IMG/VR virus record: IMGVR_UViG_3300047320_000196
Coordinates: 1-64,000 of that record
Length of the DNA stretch: 64,000 bases
Direction: 5' to 3' (one strand)
From: a virus
In this document: positions 25,287 through 33,914 of the stretch, piece after piece
Position numbering within the stretch: position 1 is the first letter of the stretch
Layout of the letters: each line of letters begins with the position of its first letter
The notes under the pieces: generated by a model
Seen by the model: only the letters and a program-made list of their open reading frames with translations
What the model was told of the DNA's origin: nothing
Databases searched by the model: none
Translations under genes and position numbers: made by a program

Positions 25287-25895
25287 TTACACTTTGTCTT
25301 CGGCCAGAATCGAGGCCGAGATGATCATCCCACCCCACCGGCGTTCGCCGATGCAGATCGGAACCGGGTTACCGCTGGCCGTGGTGTTCTTGGCGCTGCC
25401 GAAGGCGTAGGACGGGGCGTTTTCAGGGGATGCGCTTTGCTTCAGGCCTGAGGCTTGGGGGCTGAGCATTTGAATCATGCCGCCAATCGCCATCGACGCA
25501 CCGGCCGCATACAAAAAAGGTGATGCGGCGGCAAACGGAGTGAAAGACAGCACATACGCTGCGGCGATCATGACTGTGCCGACGATTGTCTGTAACCCAC
25601 CGGCACGCTTGCTGCCACCAATCACTGGAACAATGCGGATTTCCCGCGTGCCGCCGAGATCGAATCCGTCCATCCCAATGTTCGCGCGGTTCCGGAAAAT
25701 CGCAAACTTCAGCCCAAGGCGCTCCAGCCGCTTAATTTCCTCGGCGAAGCCATGAGTCGTCGCATTGAGCGCGCGGAAAACCTCCCCGGCCGACCCGCCG
25801 TCGAGAAGGAATTGCTTGCTTCGAAAGAACTTCTTAGCGAGCGAACCGGACAGCATCACTTTCGTCATCGGTGTGTAGGTAATTGCTAAGCACAT
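25287..25895 (-). CDS. I: Tail assembly protein I
   Basis: ATG 25895 with GGAG upstream is preferred over a TTG 12 bases earlier. In this 202-residue protein, the N-terminal half is soluble (lambda tail I family), and a hydrophobic hairpin-like segment (VGTVMIAAAYVLSFTPF… at about 124-160) is followed by a short tail ending …ICIGERRWGG. It is adjacent to J as in lambda. It is needed for tail-tip assembly but not found in the mature tail in lambda. Confidence 0.85.
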   Translation of the reverse strand: MCLAITYTPMTKVMLSGSLAKKFFRSKQFLLDGGSAGEVFRALNATTHGFAEEIKRLERLGLKFAIFRNRANIGMDGFDLGGTREIRIVPVIGGSKRAGGLQTIVGTVMIAAAYVLSFTPFAAASPFLYAAGASMAIGGMIQMLSPQASGLKQSASPENAPSYAFGSAKNTTASGNPVPICIGERRWGGMIISASILAEDKV

Positions 25896-25911
25896 GCCAT
25901 TCTCCAAGCAA

Positions 25912-25933
25912 TAAAAAACCGCCCGGAGGCGGT
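25912..25933 (-). terminator. Hairpin downstream of lipoprotein/K side
   Basis: ACCGCC (25918-25923) pairs with GGCGGT (25928-25933) with a T-run on the minus strand. It sits between the lipoprotein gene and tail gene I. Confidence 0.5.
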
Positions 25934-25937
25934 CTGT

Positions 25938-26360
25938 TCAAAGGGTCGTTGGCAGTATGTCGATCTGCCCATCGCCCCCGGTGAAAACTCGATATTTCTT
26001 GATCGCGCCGTCTTTCACGATCGCTTCCCGCTCCACTCGCGCAGCCCCCATGGAGCAGATGCCAGAGCCGGTGTAAGCCGCGCCAACTGAAACTGAATCA
26101 GGCGGCAGATAGAACGATGCCTTCTGGCCCGGCTCGAGCTTGGCGGCCTGTTTGCCATCGATAAAAACCGCCATCGCGCAAAGGCTTCCGGTCTGCCCAG
26201 AGTCACGGATCACTTGCAGTGTGCCATATGCCCCTGACGGCTTGACCTGGTATGCCGACAGCTGACTAGCCGGCGCCTGCTTGGCCTCACTGGAAGGCGT
26301 TGGCGAAGTCGCACACCCCGCCAACAGCGCTACCGCCAGCGCTCCTGCGATCAATTTCAT
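25938..26360 (-). CDS. Prophage lipoprotein
   Basis: This 140-residue protein has signal peptide MKLIAGALAVALLAGC with lipobox LLAGC (Cys16), then a Ser/Pro/Ala-rich linker and a beta-rich domain containing two further Cys. It is an expected envelope lipoprotein. The position between tail genes K and I and its own flanking hairpins mark it as a conversion gene that may alter the surface of the lysogen. No specific family is claimed. Confidence 0.7.
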   Translation of the reverse strand: MKLIAGALAVALLAGCATSPTPSSEAKQAPASQLSAYQVKPSGAYGTLQVIRDSGQTGSLCAMAVFIDGKQAAKLEPGQKASFYLPPDSVSVGAAYTGSGICSMGAARVEREAIVKDGAIKKYRVFTGGDGQIDILPTTL

Positions 26361-26608
26361 GTCGTTCCCTCATTGAGATTTAGGTGGACTTTATCACCTA
26401 CTAGTAGGCAACACGAAAGCTCCATGAGCGAGACAAATTAGTTCAAGAGATTTTATCACTGCGATACCCCCTCAATGAAGGAACATTGCACTGTTATCAG
26501 CCAATACCTTGCCTAACCATTAACCAGTCGGTCTATACCCCTCCTCGCCGTGCTGAATACTGCTTATGCACACTACCTCATGGCGGGGGGATGAATATCT
26601 TCTGTGGA

Positions 26609-27169
26609 TCATCCGCGCATCTCTTTCAAGTGTTCTATTAGTGCTCTCATGATGCTTAAGAACCAGCTTTTATCAAATGAGTATTCTGAGCGAGCAGCCA
26701 ATACATTAATTGCTTCTGGGGTTGTACTGCTATTCTTCCAGATGGGTAATTCTCTAAGTGCAAGTCCGTAAGAGACGAAACCGACCTGAGCCAACTCTTC
26801 GTCGTCGGTAGCCCCTTGAAGTATATTTATATTAATATCTCTAACAAGAGCTTCCGCATACCCATCGTGAACTTCAGCAAAAGTTGCATGAAACCCTCCC
26901 TCAAATGATATTGTCCATATTGTTTCATCATCAATGTAGTTGCGAGCATTTACACCAGTTTCTTGACGAAACTCCTCAAATGCCGCTAGCTCTGCAGAAT
27001 CAGCCACTTCCTTGCCTCCTGGAAACACGAGCTGACCGCCATAATTCAGATAACTACCGTTATTATATGTAAAGCCTTTAAATCTGAATCCTACGATTTT
27101 TTTGAACGCAACCAATACCGAGCCGCTATTAAAATCATAAATTACCATATAGGAATGAAATTTAGCCAT
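26609..27169 (-). CDS. Nudix-like hydrolase, degenerate Nudix box
   Basis: This 186-residue protein has FPGGKEVADSAELAAFEEF followed by RQETGV, which aligns with the Nudix box GX5EX7REUXEEXGU. Gly, the key E-x-x-E-like positions and ETG are kept, but the RE pair is shifted to EE and the pattern is not perfect. AT-rich base use differs from the tail genes around it. No partner gene is evident. It is likely a recently acquired accessory gene; the substrate cannot be predicted. Confidence 0.65.
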   Translation of the reverse strand: MAKFHSYMVIYDFNSGSVLVAFKKIVGFRFKGFTYNNGSYLNYGGQLVFPGGKEVADSAELAAFEEFRQETGVNARNYIDDETIWTISFEGGFHATFAEVHDGYAEALVRDININILQGATDDEELAQVGFVSYGLALRELPIWKNSSTTPEAINVLAARSEYSFDKSWFLSIMRALIEHLKEMRG

Positions 27170-27567
27170 TTCTGTATTGCTCCTTGTATTTTCTTCCTAT
27201 TTACACCAAACCATTAGGAGGCCGGAAATGTTGCCAGATCAAAATTTAGGCTCGTTAGTGTGACCTATTCGATATGTGCAATAGGTATAGTCAAGGGACT
27301 GATTATTTCAACCCACGACATCAGAACAGTGTAAAAAGCCAGTTATTTTTATCGTTAAGGGCCCGACATTCTGAATGGTTCCGAATGGGTGGGCGTCACA
27401 ATCGGCAGTCGTGGACTCTTAGAAGTCATTGACCGGCATGCACGAACATATCGCCCCCTCTCCTGTACGAATCCCCAGTAACGCCCCGCCTACCTCCGAT
27501 AGTAGCCTCTTGCCCTCACGGAAAGACTGCATGCCTAGAGCAGTGCAAGCAAATGGGGATAACCGAA
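27170..27567. other. About 400-bp non-coding stretch in the K-I insertion
   Basis: No gene is supported. A perfect AGGAGG precedes an 11-codon frame at 27228-27263 (MLPDQNLGSLV, then stop), which may be the beheaded start of a lost gene. It lies upstream of both the Nudix gene (minus) and the small genes (plus), so it should hold divergent promoters. Confidence 0.45.
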
Positions 27568-27822
27568 ATGTCCGTTAGAGATGAAATGCTTGATGAGTTT
27601 GAGGCCCAAGACGGCGTGAATTGCGCCATTTTAGAAGTTCTGAAGAGAGTTTCTTCCATCGTGGCGTTGAGACTGCCGCCAGATTTGCGGGCCGATTTTC
27701 ACGAAATGCTTGAGAGCATACCTACACAATTTGAACCTTTCCGGGAAATGCCTGTGAATGCTCAAGAAGCATTCACTCACGTAGTCAGCTCAATCTCAGA
27801 CACTGTCAAAGAGGTGCTCTGA
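27568..27822 (+). CDS. Small helical hypothetical protein, 84 aa
   Basis: Start ATG 27568 (MSVRDEMLDEFEAQDG) is chosen over 27553 because the longer frame adds only a poor segment. It is acidic and helical. It shares strand and spacing with the next small gene, so the two may be co-transcribed. No family is recognised. Confidence 0.5.
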   Translation: MSVRDEMLDEFEAQDGVNCAILEVLKRVSSIVALRLPPDLRADFHEMLESIPTQFEPFREMPVNAQEAFTHVVSSISDTVKEVL

Positions 27823-27914
27823 CACAGTCGAAGGATTCCCCAGTCCTTTGCCTGCAAGCCCAAGGACTGGGATTGCGCCAATTTCGGCGCGCTTATGACC
27901 TAGGAGGTCAAAAA

Positions 27915-28145
27915 ATGCAAACCATTGATCAGCGCGTAGTTGTGCTTGAACAAGCGGCTAATACCATTTCTGCGGTAACCATCAACGCATTGCTAGCCAT
28001 CATCACTTCAATATCTAAGCTCGAGTCTTTGGACAAGCAAGCTTTGAAAGCTGAACTGGAAAGCTTGAAAGCCGTCCATGTGCAAAACGGCAATCAGGCT
28101 CAATACTCCGATATCATTTCCCTACTTCAGCAGCGAATTTCCTGA
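27915..28145 (+). CDS. Small helical hypothetical protein, 76 aa
   Basis: AGGAGGTC lies 6 bases before ATG 27915, the strongest ribosome site in this segment. The product is a two-helix protein (VLEQAANTISAVTINALLAI, then LKAELESLKAV). It lies within the plus-strand insertion between tail genes K and I, opposite to the tail operon. Function unknown; an anti-sigma or coiled-coil regulator cannot be excluded. Confidence 0.55.
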   Translation: MQTIDQRVVVLEQAANTISAVTINALLAIITSISKLESLDKQALKAELESLKAVHVQNGNQAQYSDIISLLQQRIS

Positions 28146-28269
28146 CCGCGTGATTGGCGTCAGCACGTTTGCTGGCGCCAATCCAAGCCCCAAACCAGCA
28201 ATAACCTTCCTTCCGTCGTTCATAATCACAATTTGCAGTTGCATTCTTTACTCCCGCGGACTGGCCGCA

Positions 28270-29034
28270 TCAAGTGGTTATTTGTGCGCTTCTGTGCCTG
28301 AGGATCAGGCGCGTGCGGTCTAGCCACGGCCCGCCGAACACGATCACTTCAGACGGTCTTCCATACAGGTGATGCAACAGAAACGGGCCGGGGCCGAAGG
28401 TCGCTGCGTCCTCGCCGGGCAGTGCCGAATCGGCGCCGAGGAAGATCCCTGCGTGGTTCGGGCAAACCGTCCGCCCTACTTCCATCACGATCATGTCGCC
28501 GCGCTGCGGTTGATCGACCCTATAGAAGCCGGCGGCCTCGTAGTTCGCCTCGTAAAGGCTGGTATTGTCCTTGCTCTCCCACCAGCCATCGACGCGCTTG
28601 AAGGCTTCGAACTCCAGCCCCCATTCGCGTTTGTACCAGTCGGCGCAGACTTGCCAGCAGTCCCAGGCGCCGTGTACGAATGGACGCTTCAACAGCGGCA
28701 CATCACCGGAAGGCATCACGGTGCGCAGGTCGCCCTCGGGCCAGCTGATGATGTGCCACGGTATGGCCGTCGCTTCACACATGGCCAGGTCGCGCGGTGA
28801 CGGCCGGCTGGTTGCGTCAGGATGCGAATGCACCACGCCGATAACTTCGCCGATGTCCTCCGCTGCCGCGTATTCCTCCGGGTCGATTCGAAACTCCTCG
28901 TTCGGCTCGGTAGACACGTTGCGGCACGGGTAATACTGCTGCTTGCGGCCCACAGCCAGCAGCAGGCCGCAGCACTCTTTCGGGTACTCGGCCGCCGCGT
29001 GCGCCTGGATCGCATTCAAAATGTGTTTACGCAT
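28270..29034 (-). CDS. K: Tail assembly protein K (JAMM + NlpC/P60)
   Basis: In this 254-residue protein the N-terminal JAMM/MPN metalloprotease domain has E-rich ECCGLLL and HSHPDATSRPSPRD (metal ligands at about 68-78). The C-terminal NlpC/P60 peptidase domain starts near HGAWDCWQV (catalytic Cys at about 124) with His in CPNHAGIFL. This two-domain layout is that of lambda tail protein K, which may process tail components and cut peptidoglycan during DNA entry. Its start is separated from L by 1 base. Confidence 0.92.
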   Translation of the reverse strand: MRKHILNAIQAHAAAEYPKECCGLLLAVGRKQQYYPCRNVSTEPNEEFRIDPEEYAAAEDIGEVIGVVHSHPDATSRPSPRDLAMCEATAIPWHIISWPEGDLRTVMPSGDVPLLKRPFVHGAWDCWQVCADWYKREWGLEFEAFKRVDGWWESKDNTSLYEANYEAAGFYRVDQPQRGDMIVMEVGRTVCPNHAGIFLGADSALPGEDAATFGPGPFLLHHLYGRPSEVIVFGGPWLDRTRLILRHRSAQITT

Positions 29035-29035
29035 A

Positions 29036-29785
29036 TCAACTCCGTGCGATCAGCGAGACGGCCGGGAAGCCGCCGAAAGGCAGCGGGTTACCCTCGCCAA
29101 AGCGCGGGATGCAACCCTTGCCCAGCGTGGCGTCGCACTCGTCCAGTTCAGGGTTGTCGGTGACGACGCCGTCCTTGGTCACGTACGGGCCGGTGTAGCC
29201 ACAATTCGGCCCTCGGTAGCCGCCGGTGAGGCACCAATGGCACAGCGTTGTCGCCTGCCGGCCGATGGACTCGTTACCAACATCGCCCGGGCTGGCCAAC
29301 TCCCAACTGACCGTCTCACCGTCCTCGTTCGTCTTCTGGTCGATGTACCAGACCTCGATCGTCTCCTGGGTAGGGTCTGCCGTCGGGTTGCCGGCCGGGA
29401 AGTTCACCGCGTCCAGGTACGTGCCCAGCGTGTGACGCATGGTCAGCTTGAACTCGAGAAGATCCTCGAACGCGAGGCAGAGCGCTGTGATGCGTCCGTT
29501 GACGTTGCCGACCGACAGGGTTGGGCGAACCGCAGTGCCGTCGCCGTTCGCCTCGATGCCGTCGATCTGCATCGGCCAGGCGCTGTACTCATTGCCCTGC
29601 CAGTAGATCGCCTTCGCCGGCAGTTGATCGGCATTGTCGCCGGCGGCGATCACCTCGGCCGCGGTGTGCGGGATCGCGTGCCCATGAAAGCGCAGCACGT
29701 CCGCGCCATAGTCCGTGCCGTCCAATTCAAAGAGCAGCACTTCGCTGCCAGGCTCAAGCACCTGGATATCACTGATCAGCGGCAT
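29036..29785 (-). CDS. L: Minor tail protein L
   Basis: This 249-residue protein has a C-terminal cysteine cluster, C-x2-C (CHWC), then C in GPNCGY, and ECD…KGC. In lambda this cluster binds an iron-sulphur cluster. The N-terminus (MPLISDIQVLEPGSEVLLFE) matches the family. It caps the tail hub between M/H and J. Confidence 0.9.
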   Translation of the reverse strand: MPLISDIQVLEPGSEVLLFELDGTDYGADVLRFHGHAIPHTAAEVIAAGDNADQLPAKAIYWQGNEYSAWPMQIDGIEANGDGTAVRPTLSVGNVNGRITALCLAFEDLLEFKLTMRHTLGTYLDAVNFPAGNPTADPTQETIEVWYIDQKTNEDGETVSWELASPGDVGNESIGRQATTLCHWCLTGGYRGPNCGYTGPYVTKDGVVTDNPELDECDATLGKGCIPRFGEGNPLPFGGFPAVSLIARS

Positions 29786-29794
29786 GATTGCCCC

Positions 29795-30133
29795 TTATGG
29801 TTGGAATGCCCGCTCGAACGTGGCGGTGAGTTTGAAGACTCCGCCGCCCATTGGTGTGGGAGCGGGATTTTTGCAGGTGAACAGCCCGAGCTCGCCGAGC
29901 GGCGTTGTCCAGAGAAACGCCTTTGCCCCGGCGTGTCGGTCGAGGAACTTCATGATCTGCTGCACCACGGCCTTCTGGCCGACGCAGGTAACTGGATAGG
30001 AGTCCTCTTTGTTGTTCGGGCCGTCGCCGACGTTCTGCGCGTAGCCGTTACCAAACTTCGAGGTGCGCACCCGATAATTGATATCGGGTGTTTGCCCGCG
30101 CTCGGTTGGCCAGATGAATTTCTCGATGGCCAT
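29795..30133 (-). CDS. M: Minor tail protein M
   Basis: ATG 30133 overlaps the tape-measure stop as TGATG, so this is the coupled start; a longer upstream frame is a shadow. This 112-residue protein (YRVRTSKFGNGYAQNVGDG, then AFLWTTPLGELGLF) is typical of lambda-like M proteins that join the tape measure to the tip. Confidence 0.9.
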   Translation of the reverse strand: MAIEKFIWPTERGQTPDINYRVRTSKFGNGYAQNVGDGPNNKEDSYPVTCVGQKAVVQQIMKFLDRHAGAKAFLWTTPLGELGLFTCKNPAPTPMGGGVFKLTATFERAFQP

Positions 30134-33100
30134 CAGGCCCTCCCATTTGCGCGTCGGAAGCTGGCTCCACCAGGCTCCCAAGAGTCGGCCACAACTCTTT
30201 CCGCCACGGCTCGCATCTGTGTTTGAAGGTTTTTCGAAAGGGCTTGCTGGTCGATCTGCATTCCTTCGGAGCCTCGATCCTGGGTCACCACCGTGACCGG
30301 TGCGCTGATGCTGATCGCAGTCCCGGAGCCACCGCCGGCGGCGAGAACACCCAGCTTGCCGCTGGAAGTCCGGGTGAGCGGCATAATCGCCTCAGGCCCC
30401 GCTTCACCCATGACACCGGATCGGCCGCCGGCCATCCCGAAGGCGGTTGGCGTACTGACGATGCTGTTGGTGAAGGCACCGCCGTTGGCGAACATCTGCA
30501 CGCCTGACGACCAGGCACCGCCGAGCGCCTGCGGGAAGTAGCTGCTGGAGTAACCCGCCGAGGACGCCCCGAGATTCGACGACGTCGCACCTGCTGATCC
30601 AGCCGCCAGCCCATTCCCGCCACCACCGCCCGTGAAGTAACTGGTGGCCGCGCCGACGAGACTGCTCAGCAATGCCGAGCTGGCCTGCCGGGTCGCGATC
30701 CGCGCCATATCCGCGAGAATCGACTTGGTGAAGTCAGCAAACGACAGCTTCCCGGTCATGGCGAAGTTGACGACTGCGTCTTCCATCGAGCTGAAGGCGT
30801 TACCGAACAGGGTTTTCGTCTGGCCGGCAATGTTGCTCGCCGAATCCAGGTAATTGGCCCAGGCCGATGTCGCGCCTTTGGTCCAATCTCCCTGCGCCGC
30901 CTCCACATCCGCGTAGTTCTGGCGGATCTGGTCGGTGGCGGCCTTGTTCGCATCGGCGAGAGCCTGCGACTTACGGCTGAACTCCTCCTCGGACATATTC
31001 CGCGACGGGTCAGATTTCTGGTTTGCCAGCTCCAGAGATTGCTGTGCGAACCGGTCTTGCTGGCTGTTCAGCTCATTATTGAGTGCGTTCTGGCGATCAC
31101 CCTGGCCGACGCCGAGAACGGCGCGCTGTCCTGCCAGCTCCAGCGCTCGCTGCTGCTGAGCCAGTGCCTGAACGTAGGTCGTGATCGACCGCTCTTGTCG
31201 AGCAAGGCGACCGGTCTCGTTCGTGGCCAGAACCTCAAGCTGGCTGTCCGCCTCTTTCTGCGCCTTGACCATCCCGGCTCGCGCATCGGCGATCTTCTGG
31301 TCGAGCTGAATGCTTTGCGCAGCAGAAGTGGTCTTTTTCGCCTTCGCGGCTTCCAGTGCGGCGATTTCCGCCTCGTAGGCCGCAGTCACCTCGTCGCGCT
31401 CGTTGCCGATCAGCGCTTCGCGTTTCAGGGCGTAGTCGGCTTGCGAAACGAGCCCGGCCTTCTGCGCTGCGTCCAGTTCTTTCTGGGCGTTTTTGTACTC
31501 TTCGCTGATGGCTACCAGGTTGTTCTTGGCATTGTTGAAGCCGGTCAGATCGACCTGAGTACCTGCCGTTTTCGCATCCTTGAACTGGTCGTTGATGTTC
31601 GCCAGATTCTTGTCGATCGCGGCCTGATTCAGGCGCGGGTCGTTGGGTGCGACCTTGCGAATATCTTCGAGCTGCCGCTTGTATTCCTTGATCGCCTCAG
31701 TGCGCTTCTGTTCATTCGTCCACGCCGACTTGGTGAGTGCGTCGATCTTGCCCATGGCGGTAACAGCTTCGCCCTGGGCTTTTGCCTGTTCCCCTTCCCA
31801 TTTGGCAATATCGGCTTCAGCTGCTTTTTGATCTTCAAGCATGTTGAGACGATTCTGGTAGAGATCGATCATCTCCTGCTTGTTCTGGAACAGACCAACA
31901 TTGCCCGACTGGGCAGATTCCAGGTTGCGGCGCGCCTGTTCGATATCGGCGTTGATATCCGGTCGGCCAAGGTTCTTCAAATTATCCGCGGCACGCGCAA
32001 CAGCGTTGTAGCCTTTCTCCCAGAAACTCAGGTTCTCCAGGATTCGCGGTGTGCGCTCGTTGATCGCATCAGCGTACTGCTCTGTTGCCAGCTTCACGGC
32101 ACCAGCATGGTCACCCTGCTTCTCCAGCGCGGCGATCTGCGAGTAAACCGATGCGGTCAGGTAGTGGTATTGCTCATTCAGCGCAGCAGACGCCTTGACC
32201 GGGTCGTCAGCGAGCTTGGCGAACTCGGCCACGGTCTCGCTTACGGCCTTGCCAGTTGCCTCCTGCATCAACACGGCAGCCTGGGTGATTCCGGTGAAGC
32301 TTTCGCCGGCGATCTTGCCGTTGTCCGCCAGCAGAGCGAGCACGGCTGCGGCTTGACCAGTGGTGCCAACGGTTGCGCTGACTTGACGGGCCATGTCGCC
32401 CAATTGCCCGGCGCTCACACCAGCGTAGTTACCGGTCAGGATCAGCGCTTTGTTGTAACTGTCCTGTTCCTCGCTCCCCTTGTAGAAAGCGTACGCCAGA
32501 CCACCTACGGCAGCGGTGGCAAGTGCGAGCGGGCCAAGAATAGCGAGCAGCCCTGCCGCGCCGGCGCCTGCACCAGCGCCCAATTGCGCAACCGCTCGTA
32601 CGCCGCTGCCCCAATCGCCAGAGGACAGCGCATTCCCCAGCTGAACGACGTTTTCCTGTGCCTGACGCGTGCCGAGGCGCAGCTTGTCGAAGCCGGTGGT
32701 GGTTTTGTTGAGCTTGTCGTAGTCCTTGTCGATCTTGCTCAGGGCGGTGTTGTACTCATCCTGGCTGATCCGGCCAGCATCCAGGTGCTTGCCCAACTGC
32801 TCGACCTGGGTATCTAGCTTCGCCAGTGCGGCGCGGGCCGGGTCAATAGCGCCCAGTAGGCTGTTCAGCGCCTTCTGCTCATCCATGGCCGACTTGGCCA
32901 GGGCTAACTGCTGCTTGTCGAGCTGCGCGGAGATCTTCGCGGCCTCAGCCTCTCCATAGGCGCCGGTTTTGGTCAGTTTCGCCAACGCGTCGCGCTGTTT
33001 GGCCAGGTCCTGCGTAGTCTTGGCGCTGGTAGAAAGCGACTTCTCCAGCGCCTGCATTTCGTTCATCAGCGAAACGGCGGACTGCTCGGCCCGGCCGCCG

Positions 33101-33183
33101 GCCTTCGCCATTTCATCAAGGCTCGTTTTGGCCTCGATTGCATCGGCCGAATCGATCTTGACGCCGAGTTCTGCAATGTTCAT
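30133..33183 (-). CDS. H: Tail tape-measure protein
   Basis: This 1016-residue protein is long and helical, with an N-terminal scaffold (MNIAELGVKIDSADAIEAK). A central Gly/Ala hydrophobic patch (GAGAGAAGLLAILGPLALAT, about 205-225) may insert in the membrane. The C-terminal lambda-H-type domain includes LSFADFTKSILADMARIA. Length sets tail length, about 150 nm by the usual 1.5 angstrom per residue rule. It follows the G/T region as expected. Confidence 0.92.
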   Translation of the reverse strand: MNIAELGVKIDSADAIEAKTSLDEMAKAGGRAEQSAVSLMNEMQALEKSLSTSAKTTQDLAKQRDALAKLTKTGAYGEAEAAKISAQLDKQQLALAKSAMDEQKALNSLLGAIDPARAALAKLDTQVEQLGKHLDAGRISQDEYNTALSKIDKDYDKLNKTTTGFDKLRLGTRQAQENVVQLGNALSSGDWGSGVRAVAQLGAGAGAGAAGLLAILGPLALATAAVGGLAYAFYKGSEEQDSYNKALILTGNYAGVSAGQLGDMARQVSATVGTTGQAAAVLALLADNGKIAGESFTGITQAAVLMQEATGKAVSETVAEFAKLADDPVKASAALNEQYHYLTASVYSQIAALEKQGDHAGAVKLATEQYADAINERTPRILENLSFWEKGYNAVARAADNLKNLGRPDINADIEQARRNLESAQSGNVGLFQNKQEMIDLYQNRLNMLEDQKAAEADIAKWEGEQAKAQGEAVTAMGKIDALTKSAWTNEQKRTEAIKEYKRQLEDIRKVAPNDPRLNQAAIDKNLANINDQFKDAKTAGTQVDLTGFNNAKNNLVAISEEYKNAQKELDAAQKAGLVSQADYALKREALIGNERDEVTAAYEAEIAALEAAKAKKTTSAAQSIQLDQKIADARAGMVKAQKEADSQLEVLATNETGRLARQERSITTYVQALAQQQRALELAGQRAVLGVGQGDRQNALNNELNSQQDRFAQQSLELANQKSDPSRNMSEEEFSRKSQALADANKAATDQIRQNYADVEAAQGDWTKGATSAWANYLDSASNIAGQTKTLFGNAFSSMEDAVVNFAMTGKLSFADFTKSILADMARIATRQASSALLSSLVGAATSYFTGGGGGNGLAAGSAGATSSNLGASSAGYSSSYFPQALGGAWSSGVQMFANGGAFTNSIVSTPTAFGMAGGRSGVMGEAGPEAIMPLTRTSSGKLGVLAAGGGSGTAISISAPVTVVTQDRGSEGMQIDQQALSKNLQTQMRAVAERVVADSWEPGGASFRRANGRA

Positions 33184-33210
33184 CGACTCACCTTGAATAA
33201 GCGCCCGTGA

Positions 33211-33911
33211 CTACGGGCTGTTTTCCCTTTCCTCCGCCATGACGCGCAGGGCTTCGCCTTCCAACACCTGCAGGTCAGGAAAGATTTCAACGAGTTTCTT
33301 TTTCTTGATGCCGAGGAAGCCGGCGACGTCGCGAATGCAGTTGTAATCGAGGCCGATGGCGCCACCGGTGCCGACCCGCCACTGCGTGGACATTCGGTTG
33401 AACAGGAGGAAGGCTGGCCAGTTGCATGGCCAGACCTCTGTTTCCTCTTCCAAATCACCCGGTGCGAGGCCGAACATACTCATCAACTCAACCGGCGCCG
33501 CGGGCGCATATAGGGCGCGCGCGGCGTCTGTCAGTTTCCCAGGCGGGCCTGGTTGTAGGCGCCTTGATATGCCTCAACCACTGCTTCGGTTGCGCCTTGG
33601 CACGACCTCACCAGTGCGGTGATGCTCTTCTCATCGAACTTGTCGTCGAAGGCCCAGCCAGTTACCAGATCCTTGATCTGCTGAACCTGCTGGGCTGCAT
33701 CTGCAGCGACCACTTCAGAGAGCGATGGTTTATCACCTAGCGCGGCCATGGCTTCCTTGCGATTCTGGTTCCACTCATCGAAAAGCGCGGCCAGTTCCAG
33801 CCGGTCGCGATACTTGAACGTGAACTCGATCTTTTCGGGCGCGCTGCCAACGATCGGGATCAGCACCATTGCTTGGAACGTCGGGTTCTGGGCGATTCGG
33901 ATTTTTGCCAT
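33211..33911 (-). CDS. Tail assembly chaperone GT fusion via -1 frameshift
   Basis: The T-frame (33211-33530) has no good start of its own. Entering from the G gene after a -1 slip on GGGAAAC at 33534-33540 gives a continuous product, with junction residues LTDAARALYAPAAPVEL joining MSMFGLAPGDLEEE. The T part resembles DUF1799 proteins. In lambda the G and GT forms occur in a fixed ratio and wrap the tape measure during tail assembly. Both are left out of the mature tail. Confidence 0.85.
33531..33911 (-). CDS. G: Tail assembly chaperone G
   Basis: This 126-residue protein starts MAKIRIAQNPTFQAMV and ends …ARLGN with TGA right after the slippery heptamer. It is helical and acidic in the second half. 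It is the short product of the G/GT pair and lies between tail tube and tape measure, as in lambda. Confidence 0.85.
   Translation of the reverse strand: MAKIRIAQNPTFQAMVLIPIVGSAPEKIEFTFKYRDRLELAALFDEWNQNRKEAMAALGDKPSLSEVVAADAAQQVQQIKDLVTGWAFDDKFDEKSITALVRSCQGATEAVVEAYQGAYNQARLGN
33534..33540 (-). promoter_or_regulatory. -1 programmed frameshift site GGGAAAC
   Basis: On the minus strand the G frame reads CTG GGA AAC TGA, so the heptamer G-GGA-AAC is in the correct register for tandem -1 slippage. The zero-frame stop follows at once. The -1 frame is open for about 320 bases. Lambda uses GGGAAAG at the same gene. Confidence 0.88.
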
Positions 33912-33914
33912 TGG

